DNA from: Desulfosporosinus sp. FKB
Lineage (GTDB): Bacteria > Bacillota > Desulfitobacteriia > Desulfitobacteriales > Desulfitobacteriaceae
Assembly (NCBI RefSeq): GCF_002196705.1
Contig: NZ_NADJ01000010.1
Span: forward strand, 1-45,103
Direction of reading: 5' to 3'
DNA length: 45,103 nt
Each line of letters starts with the position of its first letter. Position 1 is the first letter of the stretch. Positions 8,741 through 16,163 of the stretch are shown here, piece after piece. A program made the position numbers and the translations under genes. A model generated the notes under the pieces. The model made no database searches and was not told the origin of the DNA. It saw only the letters and a program-made list of their open reading frames with translations.

Positions 8741-9147
8741 AGAACTCGATCGAGCAAACGAAATTATTGCAGAATTTTTATCCTTCGATCAAACAAAGCA
8801 AACCGAGCTGAAACTTCAAAGTCTCAACGACATTCTTACACATCTTTACCCGCTTTTAGAAGCTGACACGTTTACTCAAAACAAGAGAATTCAGTATATC
8901 CCGGAGAAAATCCCGAATGTTGAATTGAATAAAAAGGAAATTACTCAACTAATTTTAAATATAGCTTGGAATGGGCTTGAAGCTATGGAAGAAGGCGGTG
9001 GTCTAACTCTTAAAACTTATTTGCATAATAACCAAGTAGTGCTTGCTATCAAGGATGAGGGTTGATTCCAATTCTCGTGGAACAACTTTTTACATAGTAT
9101 TTCTGATTCCAAACTTAGGGAAAAAGCGGGAAGGCATGATTGCCTAA
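8741..9147 (+). pseudogene. Truncated, internally deleted copy of the 835-3546 histidine kinase gene
   Basis: The sequence is nearly identical to 3012-3546 of the upstream kinase gene, from the end of HisKA through the HATPase domain to the same TAA. It lacks 128 bp: the copy jumps from AAGGATG to ATTCCAA through AGGGTTG (9058-9064). AGGGTTG is present at both deletion ends in the parent (3329-3335 and 3457-3463). The deletion removes the G2/F-box ATP-lid region, shifts the frame and gives an immediate TGA. The N-box Asn codon region is kept, but no functional kinase could be made. There is no start codon or promoter. The junction with the chemoreceptor fragment is at 8738-8740. Confidence 0.92.
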
Positions 9148-9324
9148 TATTCGTTATAATTAATATCCAAATCGAACTCCTTAGGGAAATTTATAATATG
9201 TTGTTATCACCTTCTTAGGACAAGTTTCATAGTATGTATTAGAAACAGCCCAATCCAACATCTCCTTTCTCATCTTATCTTGGCTCAATAGCCAAAAATC
9301 AAAAAACGAGAGGAGATAATATTT

Positions 9325-9591
9325 ATGGCCGGTTTAGGATTCCCTCCTTTTGGCGTACCCCCTTTTGGTGCCCCCCCATTTAATGCTATTCTGTTTGACA
9401 CTTTGCCGATAGGAGCCCGTATAGTAATTGGTACTGATTCGAGCACTTGGGTTGGAAATTACGGCGGCGTTATTGACGGTGTGGCATTTGTGACTAACGC
9501 TCGGTTATTCTCAAATATCGGAAACCAAATTGACGGAATTCAATCCGTAGTGAGAATCCCTGTCCGACAAATAACCTATGTAAGCTATTAA
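9325..9591 (+). CDS. Small protein with Pro-Phe repeats and a beta-rich C-terminal domain
   Basis: 88 residues, starting at ATG 9325 behind GAGAGGAGATAATATTT. The N-terminus is a short repeat of the FPPFG/VPPFG/APPFN type (residues 6-19). The rest is hydrophobic and beta-prone, with GNYGGVIDGVAFVTNARLF and a final VRIPVRQITYVSY. The latter half recalls small LSm/SH3-like barrel proteins of spore formers, for example coat-associated ones, but I cannot name the family. It has its own terminator at 9600. The gene is likely real; the function is unknown. Confidence 0.7.
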   Translation: MAGLGFPPFGVPPFGAPPFNAILFDTLPIGARIVIGTDSSTWVGNYGGVIDGVAFVTNARLFSNIGNQIDGIQSVVRIPVRQITYVSY

Positions 9592-9599
9592 AATCAACA

Positions 9600-9625
9600 G
9601 CCCCGGTGAACCGGGGCCCATTTTA
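9600..9625 (+). terminator. Rho-independent terminator after the small Pro-rich gene
   Basis: GCCCCGG, loop TGAA, CCGGGGC, then CCATTTTAC. A compact GC stem lies 9 bp after the stop codon. Confidence 0.75.
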
Positions 9626-9652
9626 CTTAAGATTTTAGTTTATGGGCTAGGC

Positions 9653-9695
9653 GCTTTCGGCGGAAGTGTCCACAGGACACTTCCGTCACCGAAGC
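9653..9695. repeat. Long two-stage hairpin
   Basis: The inner stem CGGAAGTGTCC / GGACACTTCCG is perfect over 11 bp with a 3-nt loop. An outer stem GCTTTCGG / CCGAAGC encloses it. There is no T-run. It may be a remnant or a small structured element between two convergent genes. Confidence 0.7.
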
Positions 9696-9701
9696 CCCGA
9701 T

Positions 9702-9719
9702 GTTCAGCTTTAGCTGAAC
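9702..9719. repeat. Perfect 8-bp hairpin
   Basis: GTTCAGCT-TT-AGCTGAAC is a perfect palindrome with a 2-nt loop, third in a row of hairpins between 9600 and 9762. Confidence 0.6.
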
Positions 9720-9728
9720 GAGTTCACT

Positions 9729-9762
9729 CAAGACAATATTTATATTATAAAGAATTGTCTTG
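9729..9762 (-). terminator. Hairpin downstream of the chemoreceptor gene
   Basis: CAAGACAATATT and AATTGTCTTG form a 9-10-bp stem a few bases beyond the chemoreceptor stop codon at 9765. It probably terminates that transcript, although the following minus-strand T-run is weak. Confidence 0.5.
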
Positions 9763-9764
9763 GC

Positions 9765-11744
9765 TTAAAGCTTAAAAATAGCCACAGCTTTATCCAAGTC
9801 TTCTCCCAACATAACTAAAGTTCTGGCTGCAGCGGCAATTTGCTCTGTTGCGGCACTCAATTCCTCTGTACTTGCGGACACTTCCTCAGCTCCAGCTGCA
9901 TTTTCTTGAGCAACAGACACGATGGATTCAATACTCTCTGAAATGTCACTGACATGGCCGCCAATTTGTTCTGAAGAATGCTTAACGTTTTCCATTTGCT
10001 CACCCATGGACCTTACGATCTCGGAGATTCTTTCAAAGGAATGATTCGTATAATTTACAGCTTGCTCTTGCGCTTCAACTACCGTTTTTGCCTTACTCAT
10101 CTGATCCGATGCTTCTTGAGCACGACTCTGAATGTTGCCAACAATTTTGGCAATTTCTTCAGTTGCTTGTCGAGATCCTTCTGCTAATTTTCTTACCTCA
10201 TCGGCTACAACAGCAAATCCTCGTCCATGTTCCCCAGCACGTGCTGCTTCGATGGCCGCATTGAGAGCAAGCAAATTCGTCTGTTCGGCAATGTTGGAGA
10301 TGGTACTTAAAATGACTCCAACTTCTTGAGATTGTTGGGCTAGATGCTCAATGGTCACAGCAACTTGATGGCTTACTTCTAAGTTTTCCTTCATTTTTAT
10401 AGTTTGGTTTGAAACTGCTTGCATTCCCTCTTCTACGGATGCTTTCGCTAAATTTGCATCGTCAACCGTTTTATTGATCATAGCATTTACATGATCAACT
10501 GCGTGAACGATTTGATTAACCATTTCAACAATTTGTTGTGAGCTCTCAGCTTGATGACTTGCTCCTCCCGCCATTTCTTCTATCGCACGGGCAACCTGTT
10601 CAACGGAAGACGAAGACTCATCAGTGGAAGTACTTAATTCCTGAGCCGAAGCCACTAATTGGCTTGAACTTTGATGCACTTCTGAGACGGTATTTCGCAA
10701 ATTTTCCGTCATAGTTTTTAACGACTGTCCAAGAATACCCAGTTCTCCCATAAAACCGTCACTGATCGTTACGTCTAATTGACCTGTCGCTAAAACGTCA
10801 GTTTGTTCTGCTAAAGTTACAATCGGTTTGGAAATCCGTTTGCTAATAAACCAAGCTAAGATTGCAATAAGTAACGCCACTCCGAAGCCTACTCCTAAAC
10901 TCATGTACAAAAGCTTCGTGGCAAAGCTATAGAATTCACTAACAGGCGCTGTAAGAACCAGATGCCAACCTGTATTGGGAATCGTCGTATAAACCACTTC
11001 TTTGTCAATATTTTCAAAGATATATTCCCCGGTACCTTGTTGATTTTTTAACATATGGGAGCCAATCTGATTAAGGCTTTCAGAATTTGATTTTATAACA
11101 TTGAGTTTTAGAATTTGTGTCTTTTCCGGATGAGCAATAACAAGTCCTGTATTATCAAACAAATATGAATACCCTGTCTGTCCATATTTTGCATTATCAA
11201 CGATTGCTTGAATAGCATCACCTTTAAGACTCATAACAAGTACGGAAGATCCATTGTTACCCTGTAATGGTATAGCTATTGGAAGGATATCATTTTGGGT
11301 ACTCTTGGATACAAGCATCGTGGAAATGACAGGCTTCCCTTTGAGAGCAGATTGAAAATAAGAGCGATCGCTAATCGTTAATGTTTTTCCTGAAGAATTA
11401 ACGGCTTGTCCCTTCTCATCCGCCCAAAGAAGATCCTCCGCGTAAGGAACAGCTTCAGATTCACGTTTTAGATAATCCATAATCTGTGCTTTATCACCTG
11501 TGGCAAACACGGGATTTTTGCCGATGGTATTAAGAACATCCATTTTTTCTTTTAACCAATCGTTTAAAACGTCAGCAGCTAAGGTAACAGTTTGGTTCAT
11601 ATTATGAATGGCGTCCTGAGTCATATTATTTTTACTCGTATAATAATTAAAGGTGCTTAAGCCCAAAAGGGGTATCAGGGAAAGCACAAGAAACCATAGG
11701 ATTAATGTTCCGGCAATTGATTTTAAGAAACTCGTCTTTATCAT
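9765..11744 (-). CDS. Methyl-accepting chemotaxis protein with dCache sensor
   Basis: 659 residues from ATG 11744, which follows GAGAGGG at good spacing; the GTG at 11753 lies within that site. Layout: TM helix (about 10-32), dCache extracytoplasmic sensor (about 38-275), TM helix (about 285-305), HAMP (about 305-360), and a long coiled-coil signalling domain. The hairpin tip (near 490-525) has [20 protein letters not shown], which contacts CheA/CheW. The dCache region has a plausible carboxylate/amine pocket, but the ligand is not predictable. It is monocistronic. A fragment of this gene is present at 8676-8737. Confidence 0.95.
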   Translation of the reverse strand: MIKTSFLKSIAGTLILWFLVLSLIPLLGLSTFNYYTSKNNMTQDAIHNMNQTVTLAADVLNDWLKEKMDVLNTIGKNPVFATGDKAQIMDYLKRESEAVPYAEDLLWADEKGQAVNSSGKTLTISDRSYFQSALKGKPVISTMLVSKSTQNDILPIAIPLQGNNGSSVLVMSLKGDAIQAIVDNAKYGQTGYSYLFDNTGLVIAHPEKTQILKLNVIKSNSESLNQIGSHMLKNQQGTGEYIFENIDKEVVYTTIPNTGWHLVLTAPVSEFYSFATKLLYMSLGVGFGVALLIAILAWFISKRISKPIVTLAEQTDVLATGQLDVTISDGFMGELGILGQSLKTMTENLRNTVSEVHQSSSQLVASAQELSTSTDESSSSVEQVARAIEEMAGGASHQAESSQQIVEMVNQIVHAVDHVNAMINKTVDDANLAKASVEEGMQAVSNQTIKMKENLEVSHQVAVTIEHLAQQSQEVGVILSTISNIAEQTNLLALNAAIEAARAGEHGRGFAVVADEVRKLAEGSRQATEEIAKIVGNIQSRAQEASDQMSKAKTVVEAQEQAVNYTNHSFERISEIVRSMGEQMENVKHSSEQIGGHVSDISESIESIVSVAQENAAGAEEVSASTEELSAATEQIAAAARTLVMLGEDLDKAVAIFKL

Positions 11745-11992
11745 TTTTATCACCCTCTCAGCAATATGTATCCTATAATAGACTCCTAACTATAAGGTTT
11801 ATTTAGTTCTTATTAAGAACCATTCCTTTGTTATTATCTATTTAATAGATACTTGATTTCGACAAATTTCCGAAAATTCCTCTATTAATCTGACTGTAAA
11901 ATGGAGTTTATTTTCACTACCTAGATAAAATACCAAAGACACCTACCCGCTCATCCAAAAAGAGCTGCACGATATTAAGTACTCGATACTTC

Positions 11993-12361
11993 TCACTCAA
12001 ATAAATTAATCTGTTTATGCTCAGAAACCCTGAATATCGCTTTTTCCAGCTTCTCATCGTTTTGAATATTACTATCATCCCGAATTATTTCTTCGAATTC
12101 CAAATACTCATTGCTGCCGATAGCACTGGCTCTAACTTTGAGGATGGAGTTCTGTTTCAGATCGGATAGACAAATCAGTTGAGTGCGATGTTTCTTAGCG
12201 ATTTCAAAAAGCGGGTTGAGTACCGGAATACTGGAATTACCCAAATAGATATTCAATAACTCCCGGTTATACATTAGTTTGGCTATAGACTTTTTGATCT
12301 CTTCTTCACCTTTTTCCTCTAGCATTGACAATGACAAAGCTGTTGAACCAAAAAAAAACAA
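11993..12361 (-). CDS. Hypothetical protein, probably 5'-truncated
   Basis: Up to 122 residues. I do not recognise the family. The sequence is charged and helical with a central hydrophobic strand (RTQLICLSDL) and an acidic C-terminus. The longest frame starts at a TTG inside the arm of the terminator hairpin 12351-12406, so its first residues (MFFFGS) cannot be a true N-terminus. An ATG at 12325 has no ribosome binding site. The likeliest reading is the 3' part of a gene whose beginning has been lost. Confidence 0.4.
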   Translation of the reverse strand: MFFFGSTALSLSMLEEKGEEEIKKSIAKLMYNRELLNIYLGNSSIPVLNPLFEIAKKHRTQLICLSDLKQNSILKVRASAIGSNEYLEFEEIIRDDSNIQNDEKLEKAIFRVSEHKQINLFE

Positions 12362-12406
12362 AGGACTTACCTACTCCTAGAATACAGAAAAGTCCTTTGT
12401 TTTTTT
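12351..12406. terminator. Large bidirectional terminator-like hairpin
   Basis: AAAAAAAACAAAGGACTT and AAGTCCTTTGTTTTTTT form an almost perfect 17-bp stem with a 21-nt loop, with A-run and T-run built into the arms. It would stop transcription on either strand. A 30-codon frame after it (ATG about 12428) is coding-like but weakly supported. Confidence 0.75.
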
Positions 12407-12693
12407 ATCCAGTCAGAAAGGGATTTATGTTTATGAAAAACCCATTTCTCCTGAAGGAGAATGTATGTTGTGTTTTACCAGTTAATAATCCTCGACAAGA
12501 AGCCTCTTTCACTCATTAGTTTTTACTTCGTCTAGAAAATTCCCTCGGTGGATCGTTACAATATATAATATAGCAGCTTTCCGTGACGAACATGTATTCC
12601 TAATATGATTATAACCATTATTTTGCATATTAAACATTTCTTTTAATTTTTAAAGCAAATAGTCAGGATACTTGTCTGGTAAATAAATTCACC

Positions 12694-12722
12694 TTGTCAA
12701 ATTATATATTCTATGCTAAAAT
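12694..12722 (+). promoter_or_regulatory. Promoter of the two-peptide transcript
   Basis: TTGTCA (12694-12699), 17-bp spacer, TAAAAT (12717-12722). Transcription would begin near 12729, just before the ribosome binding site, giving a very short leader. Confidence 0.7.
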
Positions 12723-12748
12723 TAAATTTTGTAAAAGGAGGTGTGCAT

Positions 12749-12853
12749 TTGAGTAAGAAACAGATTACTATGATTCATGAAATTCTCGCTTCAGTTGGGC
12801 TTGAATCTTTAAAAGCTTCTGAGCCAAAGAGAGTCCTCAAAAAAATCTCCTAA
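12749..12853 (+). CDS. 34-residue peptide, first ORF of a small two-ORF transcript
   Basis: TTG start at 12749, 7 nt after an ideal AAAGGAGG (12734-12741). The peptide begins MSKKQITMIHEILASVGLES, continues with mixed charged residues and ends KKIS. It has a basic, amphipathic-helix character, no cysteine, and no obvious signal peptide. Promoter, ribosome binding site, second ORF and terminator follow one another within about 250 bp, which argues for a real expressed unit. I do not recognise the family. It could be a signalling or small regulatory peptide, but nothing in the sequence proves either. Confidence 0.6.
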   Translation: MSKKQITMIHEILASVGLESLKASEPKRVLKKIS

Positions 12854-12864
12854 AAAGGGGCGTG

Positions 12865-12909
12865 ATGAAAATGATGCTAATTTCATATAGCCAAACCTTA
12901 AGTGAGTGA
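12865..12909 (+). CDS. 14-residue peptide, second ORF of the small transcript
   Basis: ATG 12865 follows AAGGGG (12855-12860). The product is MKMMLISYSQTLSE. It starts 11 nt after the first ORF, and its TGA overlaps the first base of the terminator stem, so translation would run into the hairpin. It could be a leader-like peptide, a signalling peptide, or a decayed gene end. The YSQTLSE ending weakly recalls the SQxLD signature of Spo0E-type phosphatases, but the Asp is missing. Confidence 0.4.
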   Translation: MKMMLISYSQTLSE

Positions 12910-12947
12910 AAACGAGTTCCTGATTAAAAATTAGGAACTCGTTTTTT
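12909..12947. terminator. Rho-independent terminator
   Basis: AAAACGAGTTCCT and AGGAACTCGTTTT form a perfect 13-bp stem with an 11-nt loop, followed by TT. It ends the small two-peptide transcript. The minus-strand arm also ends in TTTT, so it could serve the convergent permease gene. Confidence 0.88.
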
Positions 12948-12949
12948 AT

Positions 12950-13024
12950 TTATATCTCTCTTTTCTGCCTTCTTTTCCGCTTTGTTTAATCGCCTCTCTT
13001 CACCGCAATTCTGCTTCTCAACCG
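12950..13024 (-). pseudogene. 3' fragment of Rpn-family nuclease gene (remnant 1)
   Basis: Near-identical over about 40 bp to 15950-15993 of Rpn remnant 2, which encodes EAELRLREAIKLSRKEGR. Here the same frame reads EAELR-stop-REAIKQSGKEGRKER. The homology ends abruptly after AACCG at 13024, four bases before the permease stop codon. The missing 5' half is found on the far side of the permease/LysR pair at 15339-15472, so the gene was split by that pair. Confidence 0.75.
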
Positions 13025-13027
13025 TAA

Positions 13028-14308
13028 CTAACTTCGATATTTAAATGACAAACTGTTTATATTTCTTAGCCTTCTTGTCACCCCGAAACCAACAATAATG
13101 ACCAAAGGGTACAAAATTGCCCAACCGACAAATGGAAATACGGCCGCTGTTGAAAGAAAGGAAAGCCAGCTTATGCGCACTCCCCAATAACTACCTTTTA
13201 GCAACCGGATTCCAGCTGCACAGCCGCCAAGATATGTAAGAATGAAGGTTGCATTTGGTATTTGTATAAGGGTTGTTAAGGATATTGTTCCATTCGCATA
13301 TACATAAAGAACAACAACAAAGCATAGAACAAGAAAGGCAATTCCACCGATTGGCGTACCAAATCGTTTAGACATAACACTCATCCAGCGTGGAGCCTCC
13401 CCCTCTCGGGCCAAGGCGTACGCAAGACGAGAAGCTGCACCCGTATAGGCGATAATAGTCGCAGTACAGATGAACACACCTGTTAATCCAGCAGCCAAAG
13501 CCCCCCATCGCCCGAAAAGCTTACTTATAACCAATACAAGTGAAGCATCTGATCCTGCTGTGTTGTAATTATGGGTCCCAACAGTAGCAAATGCTGTAAG
13601 AAAATACAGTAAGCCAACAATGACAGCAGCAATAGTTACTCCTTTTACCGCCGCACGTTGAGGATCTAAGAATTCTTCGGATAAATGAGAGACCGCCTCC
13701 CACCCAATATAACACCAGAACAAAATAGAAGCAGCCTTGCCAACACTCCACCAACCATGGGGCATGAACGGCCTAAAATTTACATACTCAATATTAGGAA
13801 CAGCTCCGACAATGACGACCATCAGCACAGCAACGATTGCCAGGACAACAGCAATTTGCACTTGACCCGCTACTTTCATGCCGACAACGTTGATAAATAG
13901 CCCAACCGCAAGCATAACTGCTGCCATAGCAACTCGCATACTATTACTCCAGCCCATAGCTGCTGACATATAGCCAGCACCTGTCAAGGCAGCCACTGGG
14001 GCGCCAATAGGTACAGACATGAGAAAAAACCAGCCAACAAGCGATCCAGCTTCCGGCCCAAATGCCTTTGTTACAAAATAGGAAACCCCTCCAGCATTCG
14101 GAAACTTAGATGAAAGCAACCCCATAGACAATGCCAGTGGTAAGATAAGCAAAGTCATAAGCCCCCACGCCAGCAGGGAAGCCGGGCCAGCGATCTCCGC
14201 TGCCAACCCAGGAACAATTAGAACTCCCGATCCTAGTACGGCTCCGATATAGAGAGCTATTGCCTGGGGCAATCCGATAGTACCCTTAAGTCTTCTTTCA
14301 TTACTCAA
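13028..14308 (-). CDS. APC-superfamily amino acid permease/exporter (YjeH-like)
   Basis: About 426 residues from TTG 14308 (behind GGGAG), giving the N-terminus SNERRLKGTIGLPQAIALYI. Longer frames up to 14491 would overlap the divergent LysR gene and its operator. About twelve TM helices are present. The first, GAVLGSGVLIVPG, is the broken helix that binds the amino acid backbone in APC transporters. The closest family I can recall is E. coli YjeH (L-methionine and branched-chain amino acid exporter). The divergent LysR gene probably regulates it through the shared 121-bp intergenic region, which is the usual design of LysR-controlled exporters. Confidence 0.9.
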   Translation of the reverse strand: MSNERRLKGTIGLPQAIALYIGAVLGSGVLIVPGLAAEIAGPASLLAWGLMTLLILPLALSMGLLSSKFPNAGGVSYFVTKAFGPEAGSLVGWFFLMSVPIGAPVAALTGAGYMSAAMGWSNSMRVAMAAVMLAVGLFINVVGMKVAGQVQIAVVLAIVAVLMVVIVGAVPNIEYVNFRPFMPHGWWSVGKAASILFWCYIGWEAVSHLSEEFLDPQRAAVKGVTIAAVIVGLLYFLTAFATVGTHNYNTAGSDASLVLVISKLFGRWGALAAGLTGVFICTATIIAYTGAASRLAYALAREGEAPRWMSVMSKRFGTPIGGIAFLVLCFVVVLYVYANGTISLTTLIQIPNATFILTYLGGCAAGIRLLKGSYWGVRISWLSFLSTAAVFPFVGWAILYPLVIIVGFGVTRRLRNINSLSFKYRS

Positions 14309-14378
14309 TATTCTATCTCCCACTTCACTTGAATTTTCTCTAATAGTACCAGATAATGATATCATCAGGAAAACGGAA

Positions 14379-14403
14379 TATTTCGATGATATGCATCGAA
14401 ATA
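14379..14403. promoter_or_regulatory. Palindromic operator in the permease/LysR divergent region
   Basis: TATTTCGATG and CATCGAAATA form a perfect 10-bp dyad around 5 bp (T-N11-A type core), with an extra CCGATGATA half-site just beyond. It sits between the permease and LysR start codons, as expected for a LysR-family binding site. Confidence 0.75.
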
Positions 14404-14429
14404 ACCGATGATAAAAGGGAGATCTGAAA

Positions 14430-15377
14430 TTGGAAATACGTAATTTATTTACATTTCTCAGTGTAGTCGAAGCTGGTAGTTTTACCCGCACCGCTAATAT
14501 GTTGGGATACGCCCAGTCCAGCGTAACAGCTCAAATTCAAGCACTTGAAGCAGAACTTGAAACGCCTTTATTTGATAGGTTAGGCAAAACCATTGTCCTT
14601 ACCGATGCTGGACAACGACTAATACCTTTCGCCCAAGAAATTACTAAAATGCATGCCTTGGCCAAAGAAGCGGTCCGGTCGGACACTGCTCTTGCCGGTA
14701 CACTGACAATTGGCGCTCCGGAATCGCTGGCAGCCTTTCGCTTGCCCGGTATTATCCGTGAATATAAAAGCAATTATCCAGAAGTTAAAATAACGTTAAA
14801 GCCCGGTGTATGTTGGGAATTACGTGACCTTATCCGTTCAGGAGAACTGGATCTTGCCTTCCTGCTTCAACCGGAGACTGAAGACCGGGAGCTCCACATT
14901 GAAACTCTCGTACACGAAAAAATGGCTCTCATTGCACCACCGGACCATCCCCTTGTCCGTTGTGAGCATGTCGAGCCTGCCAATTTAAAGGACGAAACGA
15001 TACTGCAAACTGAGCAGGGATGTACCTACCGCACATTGTTCGAGCACCATCTTAACAAACACGGAATCTTTCCCAATCCTGACCTTGAGTTCTGGAGCAT
15101 TGAAGCCATTAAAAACTGTGTTATGTCAGGATTAGGCCTATCACTTCTTCCGCTGATCACCGTGCAAAATGAAGTGCGTGAGGGTAAACTCGTTCAGCTT
15201 GCCTGGGATGACAGGGAAGAACGTCTAGCCACCCAGATTGCATATCACAAAAAGAAGTGGCTATCACCAGCATTACATGAATTCTTGCTTCTTGTTGGGC
15301 AGCACGCTGAAAAATGGCGACAGGACTGGGGGTGTAATGCCTTTTCATCTAGTACAAATTTAAACCTAGATAAATAG
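14430..15377 (+). CDS. LysR-family transcriptional regulator
   Basis: 315 residues from TTG 14430, preceded by AAGGGAG at 7-8 nt. The N-terminal winged helix-turn-helix (about 1-60) reads FLSVVEAGSFTRTANMLGYA. The C-terminal periplasmic-binding-like effector domain (about 90-295) is of the CynR/YwfK-like group (LTIGAPESLAAFRLPGII). It is divergent from the permease and probably autoregulated through the dyad at 14379-14403. The last 13 residues (AFSSSTNLNLDK and stop) are encoded by the antisense of an Rpn nuclease remnant, so the C-terminal tail and stop codon were acquired at the insertion junction (15338/15339). Confidence 0.94.
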   Translation: MEIRNLFTFLSVVEAGSFTRTANMLGYAQSSVTAQIQALEAELETPLFDRLGKTIVLTDAGQRLIPFAQEITKMHALAKEAVRSDTALAGTLTIGAPESLAAFRLPGIIREYKSNYPEVKITLKPGVCWELRDLIRSGELDLAFLLQPETEDRELHIETLVHEKMALIAPPDHPLVRCEHVEPANLKDETILQTEQGCTYRTLFEHHLNKHGIFPNPDLEFWSIEAIKNCVMSGLGLSLLPLITVQNEVREGKLVQLAWDDREERLATQIAYHKKKWLSPALHEFLLLVGQHAEKWRQDWGCNAFSSSTNLNLDK

Positions 15378-15472
15378 GCTCCACATATTTTGGGGGCATC
15401 ACTTGATTGCTCCTATTCTTCTATTACTTTATTCATCACTGGGTCTTGCATAGCAATCTCCTCCAAGGTCTT
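15339..15472 (-). pseudogene. 5' fragment of Rpn-family nuclease gene (remnant 1)
   Basis: The minus strand reads LEEIAMQDPVMNKVIEE-stop-EQSSDAPKI, then CGAYLSRFKFVLDEKA. This is the Rpn/PD-(D/E)XK transposase-like family segment just upstream of the part found at 12950-13024. It aligns with 15990-16050 of remnant 2 (DPKIREEYLARRKFVLDEKA). The homology begins exactly at 15339, next to the LysR gene. It contains an in-frame TAG, so it is not functional. Its first 39 bp overlap the 3' end of the LysR gene on the other strand. Confidence 0.75.
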
Positions 15473-15490
15473 AAAAAAAATCAAGGGTCT

Positions 15491-15787
15491 CTAGATGACG
15501 CTGATTTCTTGAACCATCTCACTTTGTTTTTCAGATACCTCTCTATAGATCTCTAACACAGCTTTATTCGTAACTGCTCCAAAGTAAGCCGTGATCATTG
15601 ATCCGATAACTATACCATAGAAACCCATCCGTGTTAAAGAGTAAATACATATCCCTACAACAGAAAATAGAAAACCAAAAGAAAAACCCATCCTAAAGCT
15701 TAATCCAAAGTTATTAAATAAGAAACTTATTCCAAGTTTGAAATTATCTCTTAGGCTTACTCTATCAACAACGTTTGAGTAAAGCAT
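15491..15787 (-). CDS. Small membrane protein, hypothetical
   Basis: 98 residues from ATG 15787, with AGGGGTG about 7 nt upstream. There are two hydrophobic segments (about 35-52 and 55-72) containing many Phe and Gly residues, then a charged C-terminal helix (LEIYREVSEKQSEMVQEI). It lies between two Rpn remnants on the same strand. I do not recognise the family. Confidence 0.55.
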   Translation of the reverse strand: MLYSNVVDRVSLRDNFKLGISFLFNNFGLSFRMGFSFGFLFSVVGICIYSLTRMGFYGIVIGSMITAYFGAVTNKAVLEIYREVSEKQSEMVQEISVI

Positions 15788-15810
15788 CTAAGGCACCCCT
15801 GTCAGGACAT

Positions 15811-16155
15811 TTACTTGAATATCTTGATCTCTTCTTCCGAAAGACCTGATATCAGAAATTGATTTAAACTCCATGCCCTTCTTAAGGAGTTTTTGAGTTA
15901 CTTCCAGCAAACTCTCTACTCTACCTTCTTCTCTACCCTCTTTTCTGCTTAGTTTAATCGCCTCTCTTAACCGCAATTCTGCTTCTTGAACCGCAGCCTT
16001 TTCATCGAGTACAAACTTACGCCGAGCTAAATATTCTTCACGTATTTTGGGGTCATTTTACAAGAAGTTTAGGTAGTCCCATGAAATGGATCTCAAGAGC
16101 ATCGCTAAGTTCAAATCCCTCATTCTCCTTGTTTGCTTGATTAGGCTGTTTATAC
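15811..16155 (-). pseudogene. Rpn-family PD-(D/E)XK nuclease gene remnant 2
   Basis: Reading the minus strand in stitched frames gives ELSDALEIHFMGLPKLLVK, a stop/shift, DPKIREEYLARRKFVLDEKA, QEAELRLREAIKLSRKEGRE, a helical segment, and ISDI. A two-base loss then occurs, after which the other frame gives GLSEEEIKIFK-stop (TAA at 15811-15813). This is the recognisable tail of Rpn-type recombination-promoting nucleases, also annotated as PD-(D/E)XK transposases. The N-terminal catalytic part and about 50 residues in the middle are missing. A 62-residue open frame over 15788-15976 is the longest surviving piece. Confidence 0.8.
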
Positions 16156-16163
16156 CCTTTGCC

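Noticed and set aside
12325-12519. A 64-codon plus-strand frame
   Set aside because: Most of it is the A/T-rich terminator hairpin at 12351-12406.
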